Shown: in pieces, positions 1 through 12,088 of the stretch
Layout: each line of letters begins with the position of its first letter
Position numbering within the stretch: position 1 is the first letter of the stretch
Assembly: GCF_050003625.1 (NCBI RefSeq)
Contig: NC_134401.1
Coordinates: 70,536,537-70,600,536 of the forward strand
DNA: 64,000 bases
Source: Haematobia irritans
Lineage: Eukaryota > Arthropoda > Insecta > Diptera > Muscidae
Reading direction: 5' to 3'
Position numbers and translations under genes: made by a program
Notes under the pieces: generated by a model
The model's input: only the letters and a program-made list of their open reading frames with translations
Databases searched by the model: none
Told to the model about the DNA's origin: nothing

Positions 1-43
1 TTGTGTATGCAAGGCGGCATGCTAACCATTGCACCACGGTGGC
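1..43 (-). mobile_element. tRNA-derived SINE head, cut by window edge
   Basis: Read on the minus strand this matches the 5' tRNA-like head of the complete SINEs at 30158-30480 and 45887-46225: A-box-like TGGTGCAATGG, then the segment GCCGCCTTGCATACACAA. The B box and body would lie left of the window. The inverted repeat begins just after it (about position 48), so the SINE lies at the junction of that structure. Confidence 0.75.
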
Positions 44-1188
44 TCATCGACTATATTATTTGTTAAAAGTCTCTCCGTACCAGTCTACCATAACAACACG
101 ATTACAACTAAAAAACAACCCACGCGCAAACATATATCGTAGATTACATCGATTACAGGTAGATAAAAGAAATATAGGAAAATTTCCTATATTCTATCAA
201 GTGTGTTTCCTTAAGTTTTGAAAGGATTGAATACTTCTTAGTACGAATGAACTAAAATAAGTTTCTATGCCAAGTTTTATTCGTATGTATGATAAGCTTT
301 AGTTCCGTTTTTGTTTATTTTTACGAATGCTTTGTTATGAGCGAATAAAATTTTCTTGTTCAGAAGTAAATTCTTATATAGCGAAGAAAACAGTATTAGC
401 AAAATTCCATGTCTTATTCTAGTTAATGTACTATTCCTAACTGCTTTCAGTTTAGGATTTTTTTTACTGTAACAAGTAAATTTTATTATTTCACACAAAA
501 ATTAAACTTAATGGAAATAAAATGGCTAAACTAAGTTGATGAACGTTTTTTCCTTTAGTTTCGAATGCACTTTTTTCTGGGTGTATTAGTAATAAAAATA
601 AAGAACGAAATTAAAAAAAATTATATTGATTGGACTAAATTTCGTTATTAAAAAATAAAGAGATTTATGGTTAAAAAATTGTGCTCTTACGAATAAACTA
701 AAACAGAAAACTTTAAAATTTTAAAATGAAGTGGATATTGATTGGCAATATTGTTAAGCATTTTGAATCATAGAAAATATTGCAAACAGTTACTTGCGAA
801 CTATTTTCTAAGACAAAATAAAAATAAAGTCCAGTCGACAAACATACAGTTGTTAAGGGAGCTAATCAATTCAAGAACGCAGAAAGGTACAGTTGAGCAG
901 AATGTTATTGCTGTCTTATGTGATTGGTGGCATCGATTTAAAAACTATTAATTATTTACCAAGTTTTGTAAATCTGTATTTTTTCTTTTTTGAAATTAAT
1001 TTTCAAAATCCTAAATATTTTTATATAAATTTTTCAAACTAAAATGTGTTAAATTACTAATTTAATTCGAAAGATTAAATATATAATTAAATTGTCTTTT
1101 ATTAACCTTTTCTCTAAGCTTATGAATTTAGACAGTTTATTGATTATTTAAATAAGTTTAGCGGGGATAATAAAAGAAAAAAACTGAA

Positions 1189-1784
1189 GTGAAAATGGAT
1201 GCCACCGCATTACAAGCTATTATTGAGGTAGCAATTAAAACCGCTACTGAGCAAACAAGACAGTTATGCCAGTCTATGATTGAGGCATTAGCAACAAGGC
1301 TTAATAAAATCGAAACCTTTGCTCTTATGGAGAGACTTTCTCCATATTCCTCAAACGGACAAAATATTGGCGAACAACTGGGTTATAAATTGCAACAAGA
1401 AAATTTAAGGGAATTTGAAACTCATACAAATGATGATGTGACCCAACAAAATTATCGACTATACTGCAAACAAGACAGTTATGCCAGTCTATGATTGAGG
1501 CATTAGCAACAAGGCTTAATAAAATCGAAACCTTTGCTCTTATGGAGAGACTTTCTCCATATTCCTCAAACGGACAAAATATTGGCGAACAACTGGGTTA
1601 TAAATTGCAACAAGAAAATTTAAGGGAATTTGAAACGCATACAAATGATGATGTGACCCAACAAAATTATCGACTATACTGCTCAAATGAAGAATTTGTA
1701 GATGAAATTAATTTTTTACAAGTGCCACTTACATCTGTCATAAAATCTGTGCAGAATCCTGTAATTTTTTTAAACCCCAAATAG
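1189..1784 (+). pseudogene. Small coding-like segment, left arm, split by 215 bp duplication
   Basis: An ATG after a purine-rich leader opens a helical, Gln/Glu-rich polypeptide starting MKMDATALQAIIEVA. The segment 1251-1465 is directly repeated at 1466-1680. Because 215 is not a multiple of three, the first frame ends soon after the junction (stop at 1492-1494) and the second copy continues to 1784. A retrotransposon Gag leader is possible from its coiled-coil-like look, but no family motif is visible and the product is unknown. The same broken structure is present in the right arm, and an unduplicated 5' part recurs at 18830-19039. Confidence 0.5.
1251..1680 (+). repeat. 215 bp direct tandem duplication
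   Basis: Two head-to-tail copies, 1251-1465 and 1466-1680, differ by very few bases. The mirror-image duplication is present in the right arm, so the duplication predates arm formation or was copied between arms. Confidence 0.9.
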
Positions 1785-2343
1785 TTCTCACGCAGAGTTC
1801 TGAACAGGAAGTGCAGGTGGGGAAACCATTCGAAAATTGTATCCGCCATGATGAAATTTACAGGGAATTGAACAATATTTCGATAGTATTTGAAGACATT
1901 ATAAACCCTAATTTGTCAAATGGTGTTTTTTGCAATTTGGCAACAAATAATCCAACAAAAACTTCTGAACGATCACCCTCCATACCATATCACATCCGTC
2001 AAATGTGTTGGGTGCTATATATAAAGGTTTATGCCAAATACATACATTTAAATATCACTCGATTTGGACAGAAAATTGATAGACTTTTACAAAATCTATA
2101 GACTCAAAATTTAAGTTGGCTAATGCACTAGGGTGGAACACAATTTTAGTAAAAAAATATGGGAAACATTTAAATCTGAAGCAATTTTAAGGAAACTTCG
2201 CAAAAGTTTATTAATGATTTATCGCTCGATATATATGTATTAGAAGTTTAGGAAAATTAGAGTTATTTTTACAACTTTTCGACTAAGCAGTGGCGATTTA
2301 ACAAGCAAAATGTTGGTATTTTGACCATTTTTGTCGAAATCAG

Positions 2344-2579
<236 letters not shown>

Positions 2580-3133
2580 TTCGACAAAAATGGTCAAAAT
2601 ACCAACATTTTGCTTGTTAAATCGCCACTGCTTAGTCGAAAAGTTGTAAAAATAACTCTAATTTTCCTAAACTTCTAATACATATATATCGAGCGATAAA
2701 TCATAAATAAACTTTTGCGAAGTTTCCTTAAAATTGCTTCAGATTTAAATGTTTCCCATATTTTTTTACTAAAATTGTGTTCCACCCTAGTGCATTAGCC
2801 AACTTAAATTTTGAGTCTATAGATTTTGTAAAAGTCTATCAATTTTCTGTCCAAATCGAGTGATATTTAAATGTATGTATTTGGCATAAACCTTTATATA
2901 TAGCACCCAACACATTTGACGGATGTGATATGGTATGGAGGGTGATCGTTCAGAAGTTTTTGTTGGATTATTTGTTGCCAAATTGCAAAAAACACCATTT
3001 GACAAATTAGGGTTTATAATGTCTTCAAATACTATCGAAATATTGTTCAATTCCCTGTAAATTTCATCATGGCGGATACAATTTTCGAATGGTTTCCCCA
3101 CCTGCACTTCCTGTTCAGAACTCTGCGTGAGAA

Positions 3134-3729
3134 CTATTTGGGGTTTAAAAAAATTACAGGATTCTGCACAGATTTTATGACAGATGTAAGTGGCACTTGT
3201 AAAAAATTAATTTCATCTACAAATTCTTCATTTGAGCAGTATAGTCGATAATTTTGTTGGGTCACATCATCATTTGTATGCGTTTCAAATTCCCTTAAAT
3301 TTTCTTGTTGCAATTTATAACCCAGTTGTTCGCCAATATTTTGTCCGTTTGAGGAATATGGAGAAAGTCTCTCCATAAGAGCAAAGGTTTCGATTTTATT
3401 AAGCCTTGTTGCTAATGCCTCAATCATAGACTGGCATAACTGTCTTGTTTGCAGTATAGTCGATAATTTTGTTGGGTCACATCATCATTTGTATGAGTTT
3501 CAAATTCCCTTAAATTTTCTTGTTGCAATTTATAACCCAGTTGTTCGCCAATATTTTGTCCGTTTGAGGAATATGGAGAAAGTCTCTCCATAAGAGCAAA
3601 GGTTTCGATTTTATTAAGCCTTGTTGCTAATGCCTCAATCATAGACTGGCATAACTGTCTTGTTTGCTCAGTAGCGGTTTTAATTGCTACCTCAATAATA
3701 GCTTGTAATGCGGTGGCATCCATTTTCAC
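3134..3729 (-). pseudogene. Small coding-like segment, right arm (mirror copy)
   Basis: Reverse-complement counterpart of 1189-1784 with the same start, the same internal 215 bp duplication and the same frame break. The translated pieces are identical to those of the left arm, so the arms are very recent in origin or kept alike by conversion. Product unknown. Confidence 0.5.
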
Positions 3730-4343
3730 TTCAGTTTTTTTCTTTTATTATCCCCGCTAAACTTATTTAAATAATCAATAAAACTGTCTAAATTCATAAG
3801 CTTAGAGAAAAGGTTAATAAAAGACAATTTAATTATATATTTAATCTTTCGAATTAAATTAGTAATTTAACACATTTTAGTTTGAAAAATTTATATAAAA
3901 ATATTTAAGATTTTGAAAATTAATTTCAAAAGAGAAAAAATACAGATTTACAAAACTTGGTAAATAATTAATAGTTTTTAAATCGATGCCACCAATCACA
4001 TAAGACAGCAATAACATTCTGCTCAACTGTACCTTTCTGCGTTCTTGAATTGATCAGCTCCCTTAACAACTGTATGTTTGTCGACTGGACTTTATTTTTA
4101 TTTTGTCTTAGAAAATAGTTCGCAAGTAACTGTTTGCAATATTTTCTATGATTCAAAATGCTTAACAATATTGCCAATCAATATCCATTTCATTTTAAAT
4201 TTTTAAAGTTTTCTGTTTTAGTTTATTCGTAAGAGCACAATTTTTTAACCATAAATCTCTTTATTTTTTAATAACGAAATTTAGTTCAATCAATATAATT
4301 TTTTTTTTTAATTTCGTTCTTTATTTTTATTACTAATACACCC

Positions 4344-5083
4344 AGAAAAAAGTGCATTCGAAACTAAAGGAAAAAACGTTCATCAACTTAGTTTAGCCAT
4401 TTTATTTCCATTAAGTTAAATTTTTGTGTGAAATAATAAAATTTACTTGTTACAGTAAAAAAAATCCTAAACTGAAAGCAGTTAGGAATAGTACATTAAC
4501 TAGAATAAGACATGGAATTTTGCTAATACTGTTTTCTTCGCTATATAAGAATTTACTTCTGAACAAGAAAATTTTATTCGCTCATAACAAAGCATTCGTA
4601 AAAATAAACAAAAACGGAACTAAAGCTTATCATACATACGAATAAAACTTGGCATAGAAAATTATTTTAGTTCATTCGTACTAAGAAGTATTCAATCCTT
4701 TCAAAACTTAAGGAAACACACTTGATAGAATATAGGAAATTTTCCTATATTTCTTTTATCTACCTGTAATCGATGTAATCTACGATATATGTTTGCGCGT
4801 GGGTTGTTTTTTAGTTGTATTCGTGTTGTTATGGTAGACTGGTACGGAGAGGCTTTTAACAAATAATATAGTAAAATAATATAATAAACAACAAATAAAA
4901 TATATAAAATATTTGTTATTTTAAATTAGTGAGAAAAATTGTGTATTTTGTATTTTTGTATTTTGTAATAAATCTATATATGTTCGTGATGGTGTATAAA
5001 GAAAGAAAACACCAGCAGAATAACTACCCTTTCATTCGTCTTCATTTTGGAAATCATCAATTATCAGGTAATATTCAGTGACG
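4344..5083 (+). repeat. ~740 bp interspersed repeat, copy 1
   Basis: Begins with CACCCAGAAAAAAGTG and ends near TCAGGTAATATTCAGTGACGC. The same sequence recurs at 5555-6303, and its first ~530 bp recur inverted in the left palindrome arm (48-590). Its start resembles termini of TA-targeting MITEs elsewhere in the window (46923, 51834), but no clear second terminus was found. Confidence 0.7.
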
Positions 5084-5097
5084 CACCCAGAAAAAAG

Positions 5098-6892
5098 TGA
5101 CCCCTTCTTTAAGTTAAAATGAACTCATTGTGAAGAAAGTTGAACTTCGTATAGCGCCAAAGACATTTTTATTTGTTTGAACGATGTGATTTTCGTAGAA
5201 ATTAGGAATAATGCATTCAATATATTAGTTAACATTTTCCTATATTTATATACCACTATACTACAGAATGAAAAAATTTAACTAATTTGAATTCATATAT
5301 GGAATGATTTTATTGAAATTTTTTCATTCATTTCGACAAATCTTACACATTTGTGGTAAAACTTTTACTTCATAATTAGAACTGCTTACCTTCGTTTTTA
5401 AATACAATTTTATTTATTTCTATAAGCAATTTTATCTTCAATAAAAAGACATGTTTTATTAATATATTGAATATATTTATTAAGAATCAACAGCATCGAA
5501 TCTCTTTGAAATATTAGTTTATTATTCCACTATTTCCAATTTCCGTGTGATATTACACCCAGAAAAAAGTGCCTTCGAAACTAAAGGAAAAAACGTTCAT
5601 CAATTTAGTTTAGCCATTTTATTTCCATTAAGTTAAATTTGTGTGTGAAATAATAAAATTTACTTGTTTCAGTAAAAAAATCCTAAACTGAAAGCAGTTA
5701 GGGATAGTTCATTAACTAGAATAAGGCATGGAATTTTACTAATACTGTTTTCTTCGCTGGGTATAAGAATTTACAACTGAACAAGAAAATTTTATTCACT
5801 GATAACAAAGCATTTGTAAAAATAAACAAAAACCAAACTACAACCAAGTTTCCTCAAATTTAGTAAAATTTCTTATAAAACGATAATTCTGACTTCCTTT
5901 ATTATAGAAAGCTTATCATAAATACGAATACACTTAGCAAGAAAAGTATTTTAGTTCATTCGAACTAAGAAGTATTCAATCCTTTCAAAACTCAAGGAAA
6001 TACTTGTTTTATTTCTTTTATGTAATCGATATGTTTGCGCGTGGGTTGGTAATTTTTTAGTTGGAATCGCGTTGTTATGGTATACGGGGAGATTGTTAAA
6101 AATAATATAGTATAATAATATAATAAATAAAAATAAAATATTTTTTATTTTAAATTAGTGAAAAAATTTTTCGTTTTTTCAAAATTATTGAACATAAATA
6201 TGTTCTGATGTTGTATAATACCAACAGAATAACAACCCCTTCCTTCATTCGTCTTCATTTTGGAATCTTCAATTATCAGGTAACATTCATACAGTGACGC
6301 TAACCTTTTGTGAAAAAAATGGTTTATGATTTGTTATATTTGTAGGCATTGAAATTGTAAAAGGAGGACAAAATCGTTACTCAGCATCTTATTAAAGTGA
6401 AAGGAACAAAAAGAAGAAAAGCATTACGTTTTACAGTTGGTAACATTACATGGAAATTGGATATAGTGGAATAATAAACTAATATTTCAAGGCCACTCGA
6501 TGCTGTTGATTCTTAATAAATATATTTAATATATTAATAAAACATGTCTTTTACTGAGGAAAAATTGCCTATATAAATAAATAAAACTGTATTTAAAAAT
6601 GAAAGTAAGCAGTTCTAATTTTGAAGTAAAAGGTTTACCACACATATATAAGATTTGTCCAAATGAATGAAAAAAGTTCAATAAAATCATTCCATATATG
6701 AATTCAATTCAGTTAAATATATTCATTCTGTATTATTGTGGTACATAAATATAGGAAAATGTTAACTAATATATGGAATGCATTCTACCTAATTTCTACG
6801 AAAATCACAACGTTGAAACAAATAAAAATGTCTTTGGCGCTATACGAAGTTCAACTTTCTTCACAATGAGTTCATTTTAACTTAAAGAAGTG
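5098..6892. repeat. Inverted repeat (arms ~440 bp) interrupted by a second 740 bp repeat
   Basis: 5098-5545 is the reverse complement of about 6455-6892, both containing TTGAACTTCGTATAGCGCC and AATGCATTC. Copy 2 of the ~740 bp repeat (5555-6303) lies between the arms. Part of the arm is present a third time at 7264-7408, beyond the mariner fragment. The arms therefore look like termini or subterminal DNA of a mariner-related, partly non-autonomous element. Confidence 0.75.
5555..6303 (+). repeat. ~740 bp interspersed repeat, copy 2
   Basis: Direct copy of 4344-5083 with scattered substitutions and small indels, inserted between inverted-repeat arms right after a TA dinucleotide. The following ~150 bp (to 6455) hold no recognisable feature. 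Confidence 0.75.
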
Positions 6893-7293
6893 GTCGCTTG
6901 AAACGATCCAAACAAGCTTGAGAAATGTTCATTCTTATGCGTTTTTGATCGACTGTTAACAAATGCGGCACCCATCTTGCAGAAAGCTTTATCATTTGTA
7001 GTTCTTCATGCAGAATTAAATGGGCTCGATCAGCAATTTCACGCACTTTTATTCGTCGATCATTTAATACCACATCATGCACTTTGGCCACAATTTCTGT
7101 TGTTGCTCGTTTTTGGACGTAAACTACGTAGTTCGTCTTCAATGCTTGTACGACCACATTTAAATTCAGCAACCCAATTTTTTACTGTTGCATATGAAGG
7201 AGCACTTTCACCTAACACATTCACCATATCATTATGAATTTCTTGTCCCGATAAACCTTTTTTATGTAAATATTTAAATTTCAATAAAATCAT
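6890..7293 (-). pseudogene. Truncated mariner transposase (N-terminal HTH region)
   Basis: Minus-strand peptides match the N-terminal third of mariner/SETMAR-type transposases: a first helix-turn-helix region with SYATVKNWVAEFK, then GRTSIEDE, and further on RRIKVREIADR, ILHEELQM and SARWVPHLLT. Two frames are needed (7293 to about 7110, then about 7130 to 6890), so there is at least one frameshift. The sequence stops around CLDRFKR, so the whole catalytic D,D34D domain is missing. It lies between inverted-repeat arms (ending 6892 and starting 7264) that may be its former termini. Non-functional. Confidence 0.85.
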
Positions 7294-7408
7294 TCCATAT
7301 ATGAATTCAATTTAATTAAATTTTTTCATTCTGTAGTATAGTGGCACATAAATATAGTAAAATGTTATCAAATATATGGAATGCATTCTACCTAATTTCT
7401 ACGAAAAC
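7264..7408 (+). repeat. Third partial copy of the inverted-repeat arm
   Basis: Matches about 6690-6830 (AAATCATTCCATATATGAATTCAATT through ATTTCTACGAAAA in short segments) in the same orientation. It borders the start of repeat X at 7408. Confidence 0.7.
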
Positions 7409-7451
7409 AAGTAAGGAAAATCTAAAGTCGGGCGGGGCCGACTATATTATA
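7408..7451 (-). repeat. Terminus of interspersed repeat X, split by LINE-A
   Basis: CAAGTAAGGAAAATCTAAAG followed by the GGGGCCGACTATATTATA terminus. The same terminus ends the complete copy of X at 59785-60811. X resumes at 18067 with ACCCTGCACCAC, so LINE-A inserted into X here. Confidence 0.85.
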
Positions 7452-7559
7452 TTCTCTATTCAACCGTCGAACGGAACGGACGTGTTTTTCAATAGCGTAT
7501 AAACTCATCGTAATAGGTACCTACTAAGAATTTCAAGTGTGGTGGGATATTAAGCCACC

Positions 7560-8786
7560 ATGCAGCGAAATTCCAAGTCATCCACTGGGTTGCTAACTTC
7601 AGGGCCCAGTGGACGGGTATCGACTGGAGTTATAAATCTGGGCAATGGCCAAGAGTTAGGCCCAATTAGTCGACCTGTAGACGGGTCGACAGGTGGCGAC
7701 ACTATGACAAGTCGAACTTTTTCTAAGGTAACGACATCAAAATGAGGTAATCCCTCACGAAAGAGATTCAAGGAACGCAGAAATGCTTTGCTTATCCTAA
7801 AGAAGTTAGGATCAGTCGACCCAAGCACGCTGTCGGCTAAACAAAGCGATTCCTTAAAATGGGCTCAAGGAATTCTTGAGAATGGAAAAAGGGAACGATC
7901 GCCGGATGAGTTGCCATCCTCCAAAAGGGATCAAAGATCGTTTGCCTCAGTTGCTAAAGACAGCCTTGTGATGGCTATCATTAATAAAGGAGCATTGGAC
8001 GGTATGGTTCCATAGCAAAAATGGGGGGAAATTGAGAATGCTCTGTCTGTCGTCTACTCACAGGTGCTGGAAAAGTTTCCCGGCCCAGATCCTCGACACC
8101 AAGAGGCTGGTTGGTATCAAGGACGATTTAAGCTAGTCGCATTTGAGGACCAGAGGTATATAGAATGTTTTAAAGCTGCTCTGATACTAATTGGTGAAGT
8201 TTGGGAAGGAGCTGCTCTAGAGTTAGTCGAGAAGAAAGACATACCGGCTAGACCTAGAGCACATGTGTGGATACCTGCAAACCCTTCTGACCCTGAATCT
8301 ATTTTAAATAGACTGAAACGATGCAATCCAGATCTTCCAACAGCTGATTGGAAGGTTGGCCGTTTGGATGAAGTGGATGGACCAAGACGGCATGCAGTGT
8401 TTATATTGAACACTCAGTCTTTGCCACATCTAGCAAAGTCCCAGGGCCGTGTATGTTATGGCTTTCATTATATCCAAATGAAGGTATATAAAAACGATCA
8501 GCTAAAGGATTCAGAAATGGACAAGCCTCTGTCTGAATCAGAAGTAAGCGGATCCTCTTGCGAAGTCGAGGGAGATACCAAAGTTGAAGACATGGATAGA
8601 CACCGTATGCGAGAGGAGGTTTCTATTGCCTCAGAACTCACCAAAGTTGAACCTATGGTTATTGCGAGAGTCACCGAGATCTCTGAAGAGGACATTCTTG
8701 ATGACTCGATTGACGCGGCTGATGTGACGGTTGTTGAAAATCTCGATGGTCCTACGGATCCTCCAGATAAATCTTCATCATTGTAA
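7560..8786 (+). pseudogene. LINE-A ORF1 (RNA-binding/gag-like protein), two nonsense codons
   Basis: One frame runs from ATG 7560 to 8786 (about 409 codons) except for a TGA at 7743-7745 and a TAG at 8013-8015. The N-terminal part is Ser/Thr-rich, followed by a basic stretch (RKRFKERR). The central part holds AHVWIPANPSDPESIL and WKVGRLDEVDG, then HLAKSQGRVCYGFHYIQMKV, resembling the arthropod retrotransposon ORF1 domain I know as DUF4780. The C-terminus is acidic. In LINEs ORF1 binds the element RNA and forms the RNP. It overlaps the ORF2 start by 56 bp in another frame. The family call is from memory, so moderate. Confidence 0.75.
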
Positions 8787-11700
8787 GGCTGCATGTGCTG
8801 CCTTAAAAGTTCTCCTGATGAAAGGGGACATAGATATAGTTCTTATTCAAGAACCATATGTTTATAGAAACAAAATATGTGAATTAAGTACTCCGGGGTT
8901 CAAGCTATTGCAGTATACTGGTAATGATGTAAATCGAGCCTGTATAATTGCTAAAAACAGGCTCAACTTGTTTCTGCTTCCTTCAATGTGCAATACAGAC
9001 ACTGTAGTTGCCAGTTTAGAAATAGCCAAATGCAAATATTGGGTATCTTCGGTCTACATGGGACACGACAGGGAGATGCCTCCATTTGCCGTTAAGACCT
9101 TAGTGGAGGAGTCACTGAAAACAAAGACGAAACTCATTATGGGATGCGATGCAAATGCACATCATAGTATATGGGGAAGTAGTGATACTAATGCAAGGGG
9201 AGAGTCGCTAATAGAGTTTATTTTGCGTACTAATCTGGTAGTTTGCAACAAGGGAGATGCCCCAACCTTTGTCACTAAAAACAGGCAAGAGCTTTTGGAT
9301 ATCATCTTGGCCTCGCAAGAACTGAATGAAATGATATCTGAGTGGCAGGTTTTAAGTGAACACAGCTTCTCAGATCATCGCTACATCAGTTTCAAATTTG
9401 ATGTTCATATCACCAAGACCATATTCCGCCAAATGTTAGGAAAGCTGACTGGAAAAGGTATAGGGAATCGTTCAATATGATGATACCGGAAATAATAGAG
9501 ACAAATATGAGAAATGTGCAAGATATCGAACACGCAGTGGAGCGGATTACTAAGGCCTTCAACATCTCACTGAAAGCTGCATGCCCTAGAGGAAAGCCAA
9601 GGGGGTGGTCTACGGAATTAAGTAATATGAGGAAATCCTGCAGGAAGCTCTTTAACAGGCAACGTCCACCAGAGCCCTTGAGGACTGGGACGCTTACAAG
9701 AAGAATCTGAGAGGATACAAGCGAGAACTGAGAAAGGCTCAGCATAACTCTTGGAATGATTACTACAGCAGTATTGAGAATACGTCCGAGGCTTCCAGAC
9801 TACGGAAGGTTCTAGCATCCACCAACTCCGCTCCAGGTTTCATTAAAACATCGGAGGGCAATTGGACAACGTCCAGTGAGGAGACGCTGGAGGTACTATT
9901 GGACACACATTTTCCTAGAAATCAGACGGTTGAACCATGTACTGGCGGTGCCACAGTTGCTCAGCGGTCGTTTCCTGTCGAGGAAATTGTATCGGAAACT
10001 AGAATAAGATGGGCGCTAAATAGCTTTGGACCATTCAAATCCCCCGGAACTGATGGAATTACTCCGGCGGAGTTACAAGCTGTAACTGACAAAATTATCC
10101 CCTGGTTGTCGGTGATATATAAAGGATGTATCAACTTATCATATATCCCAGGAAAGTGGAGGGAAACAAAAATCGTTTTCATACCTAAAGCGGGAAAAGC
10201 CTCTCACTCGAGGGCGAAGGATTTCCGACCAATCAGCTTATCCTCATTCCTACTTAAGACTCTGGAGAGGATGATAGATATTTATCTTAGAACTAGCATC
10301 GATTCAAGTTTGTTCTCGAAACGACAGCATGCATACTCGAAGGGCAGGTCTACTGAGACCGCACTACATGAACTAGTCAGCTTTATTGAAAGCTCACTAT
10401 CTTTCAAAGAATACACAATCGTGGCGTTTCTAGACATCGAAGGGGCGTTCAATAATGTCCATCCGAGCTCGATATTAAATGGACTGACAACTCTGAATGT
10501 TGATCCATGTATACTCAGGCTGTTAGATGAACTGCTAATGAAGAGACGTATTTCAGCCACACTAGGACAAGCAAACATACAAAGGTATGTGAACAGAGGC
10601 ACTCCCCAAGGAGGAGTTCTATCACCTCTTCTTTGGAATGTTGCTATAAATAGCCTTCTGGTTACTCTAGAAAAAGAAAGGATAAAAGTGGTGGCATACG
10701 CAGAGGATGTGGCTCTGGCAGTCAGGGAAAAATTCCCATCCACAATCAGAGATTTTATTCAGAGGGCCCTCCGGATGATTGAGATATGGGCGAAAGACAA
10801 TGGTCTTGGGGTAAATCCTGCAAAGACAGAATTAGTCATGTACTGCAAAGATCGCAAAACTCCCACGGTTAGGCCTATTTCCTTAGGGGGTATTGAAATT
10901 CCCTTTGGTGATTGTGCAAAATACCTTGGCGTTATTTTGGACAGGAAGCTGAACTTTAAGCTTAATATTGAAGAAAGGGCGAGAAAGGCAACTTTAGCTT
11001 TGTACTCGTGCAAAAAGGCAATAGGAAAAAAGTGGGGACTAAAACCAAAAATTGTGCATTGGCTATACACGGCAGTGGTTAGACCTATAATGCTATATGG
11101 TGTTGTAGTCTGGTGGCCGGCACTTCAGAAACCGACTTGTTTAGATAAAGTTCAGCGTATGGCGTGTTTGTGTACTTCAGGCGCATTCAGCAAGACAGGA
11201 ACAAATTCCCTTAATGTCATGCTGCATCTATTGCCTTTAGACATTTTGGTCAAACAGTCAGCTGCAACAACGGCTGTGCGGTTGCGCGAACTATCGCTGT
11301 GGTCGGAAAAAGGTTACGGTCACAGTTCTGTCCTCAAAATAATGCCAGATGTGCCTAACGTAGTGGATTACACTTTGGCGAGTCCACTTTTCGACAAAAA
11401 GTTTGAGACTCTAATCCCCAACAGTGAGGCGTGGTGCACACAGACCCCGGGGAATAAAGAATATATAGATTTCTACACTGATGGCTCCAAATTGGATGGA
11501 CAAGTGGGGTTCGGAGTATATTCTAATGATCTGGAACTTCGAATAGCAAAAAGATTACCTAATCACTGTAGTATTTTTCAGGCTGAAATATTAGCAATAA
11601 GAGAGGTGGCGAATTGGCTGAGAAGTAATGTTCCAAAAAATGTGGGCATTAATATATACTCAGACAGTCAACCTGCAATAAAATCCTTGGACTCTGTGTT

Positions 11701-12088
11701 CCTCAACTCGAAAACGGCCATCGACTGCCGCAAATCTCTCAATGAGATGGCTGAGCAGTACAATATTCACCTAATATGGGTGCCTGGCCATAGGAACATA
11801 CCGGGGAACTCCGAAGCGGATGAGTTGGCAAGGCTAGGGACTACCTTACATATTCCAGGGGAACTAGAATTTGTTGGTATGCCCCTAGCTACCTGCAAGC
11901 TCATGCTGCGTGAGAAGGCTGTTATGATGGCAAATGTTCGATGGGAGAATTGCAAGGGTTGTAACGACACCAAGCAAATATGGCCCCATTTCAACTTAAA
12001 CCGCACACTAGATATGCTAATGTTCTCGAGACGTCAGATATCACTCCTGATATCTGCTATAACGAGATGCCCCAACCTTTGTCACTAA
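8731..12088 (+). pseudogene. LINE-A ORF2, copy 1: EN-RT-RNase H, frameshifted
   Basis: The endonuclease starts at 8731 (LRILQINLHHCKAA, then IQEPY, MGCDANAHHSIWGSS, LLDIILAS and SFSDHRYISF). A missing T near 9424, relative to copies 2 and 3, shifts the frame. A second frame change near 9690, shared by all copies, follows a stop at 9708-9710. The RT-RNase H frame runs 9899-12088 (729 residues). RT motif A has FLDIEGAF (D179), motif B GTPQGGVLSPLLWN. Motif C reads YAED (Y267, E269, D270) instead of YADD, a hit on a catalytic aspartate. RNase H has FYTDGS (D528), FQAEIL, YSDSQPA and WVPGHRNIPGNSEADELA. At 12064 the RNase H end jumps back into endonuclease sequence. Confidence 0.9.

Noticed and set aside
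742..951. 69-codon frame (mirrored at 3968-4177) as a gene
   Set aside because: Short, no motif, only conserved because the palindrome arms are identical.
10282..10743. Long antisense frames within the LINE-A reverse transcriptase (also in copies 2 and 3)
   Set aside because: Shadows of the real RT frame on the other strand; identical in all tandem copies for that reason.
9899..12088. Three separate functional reverse transcriptase genes
   Set aside because: They are tandem copies of a frameshifted LINE segment without own starts; ATGs at 9899, 12710 and 15521 are internal to ORF2.
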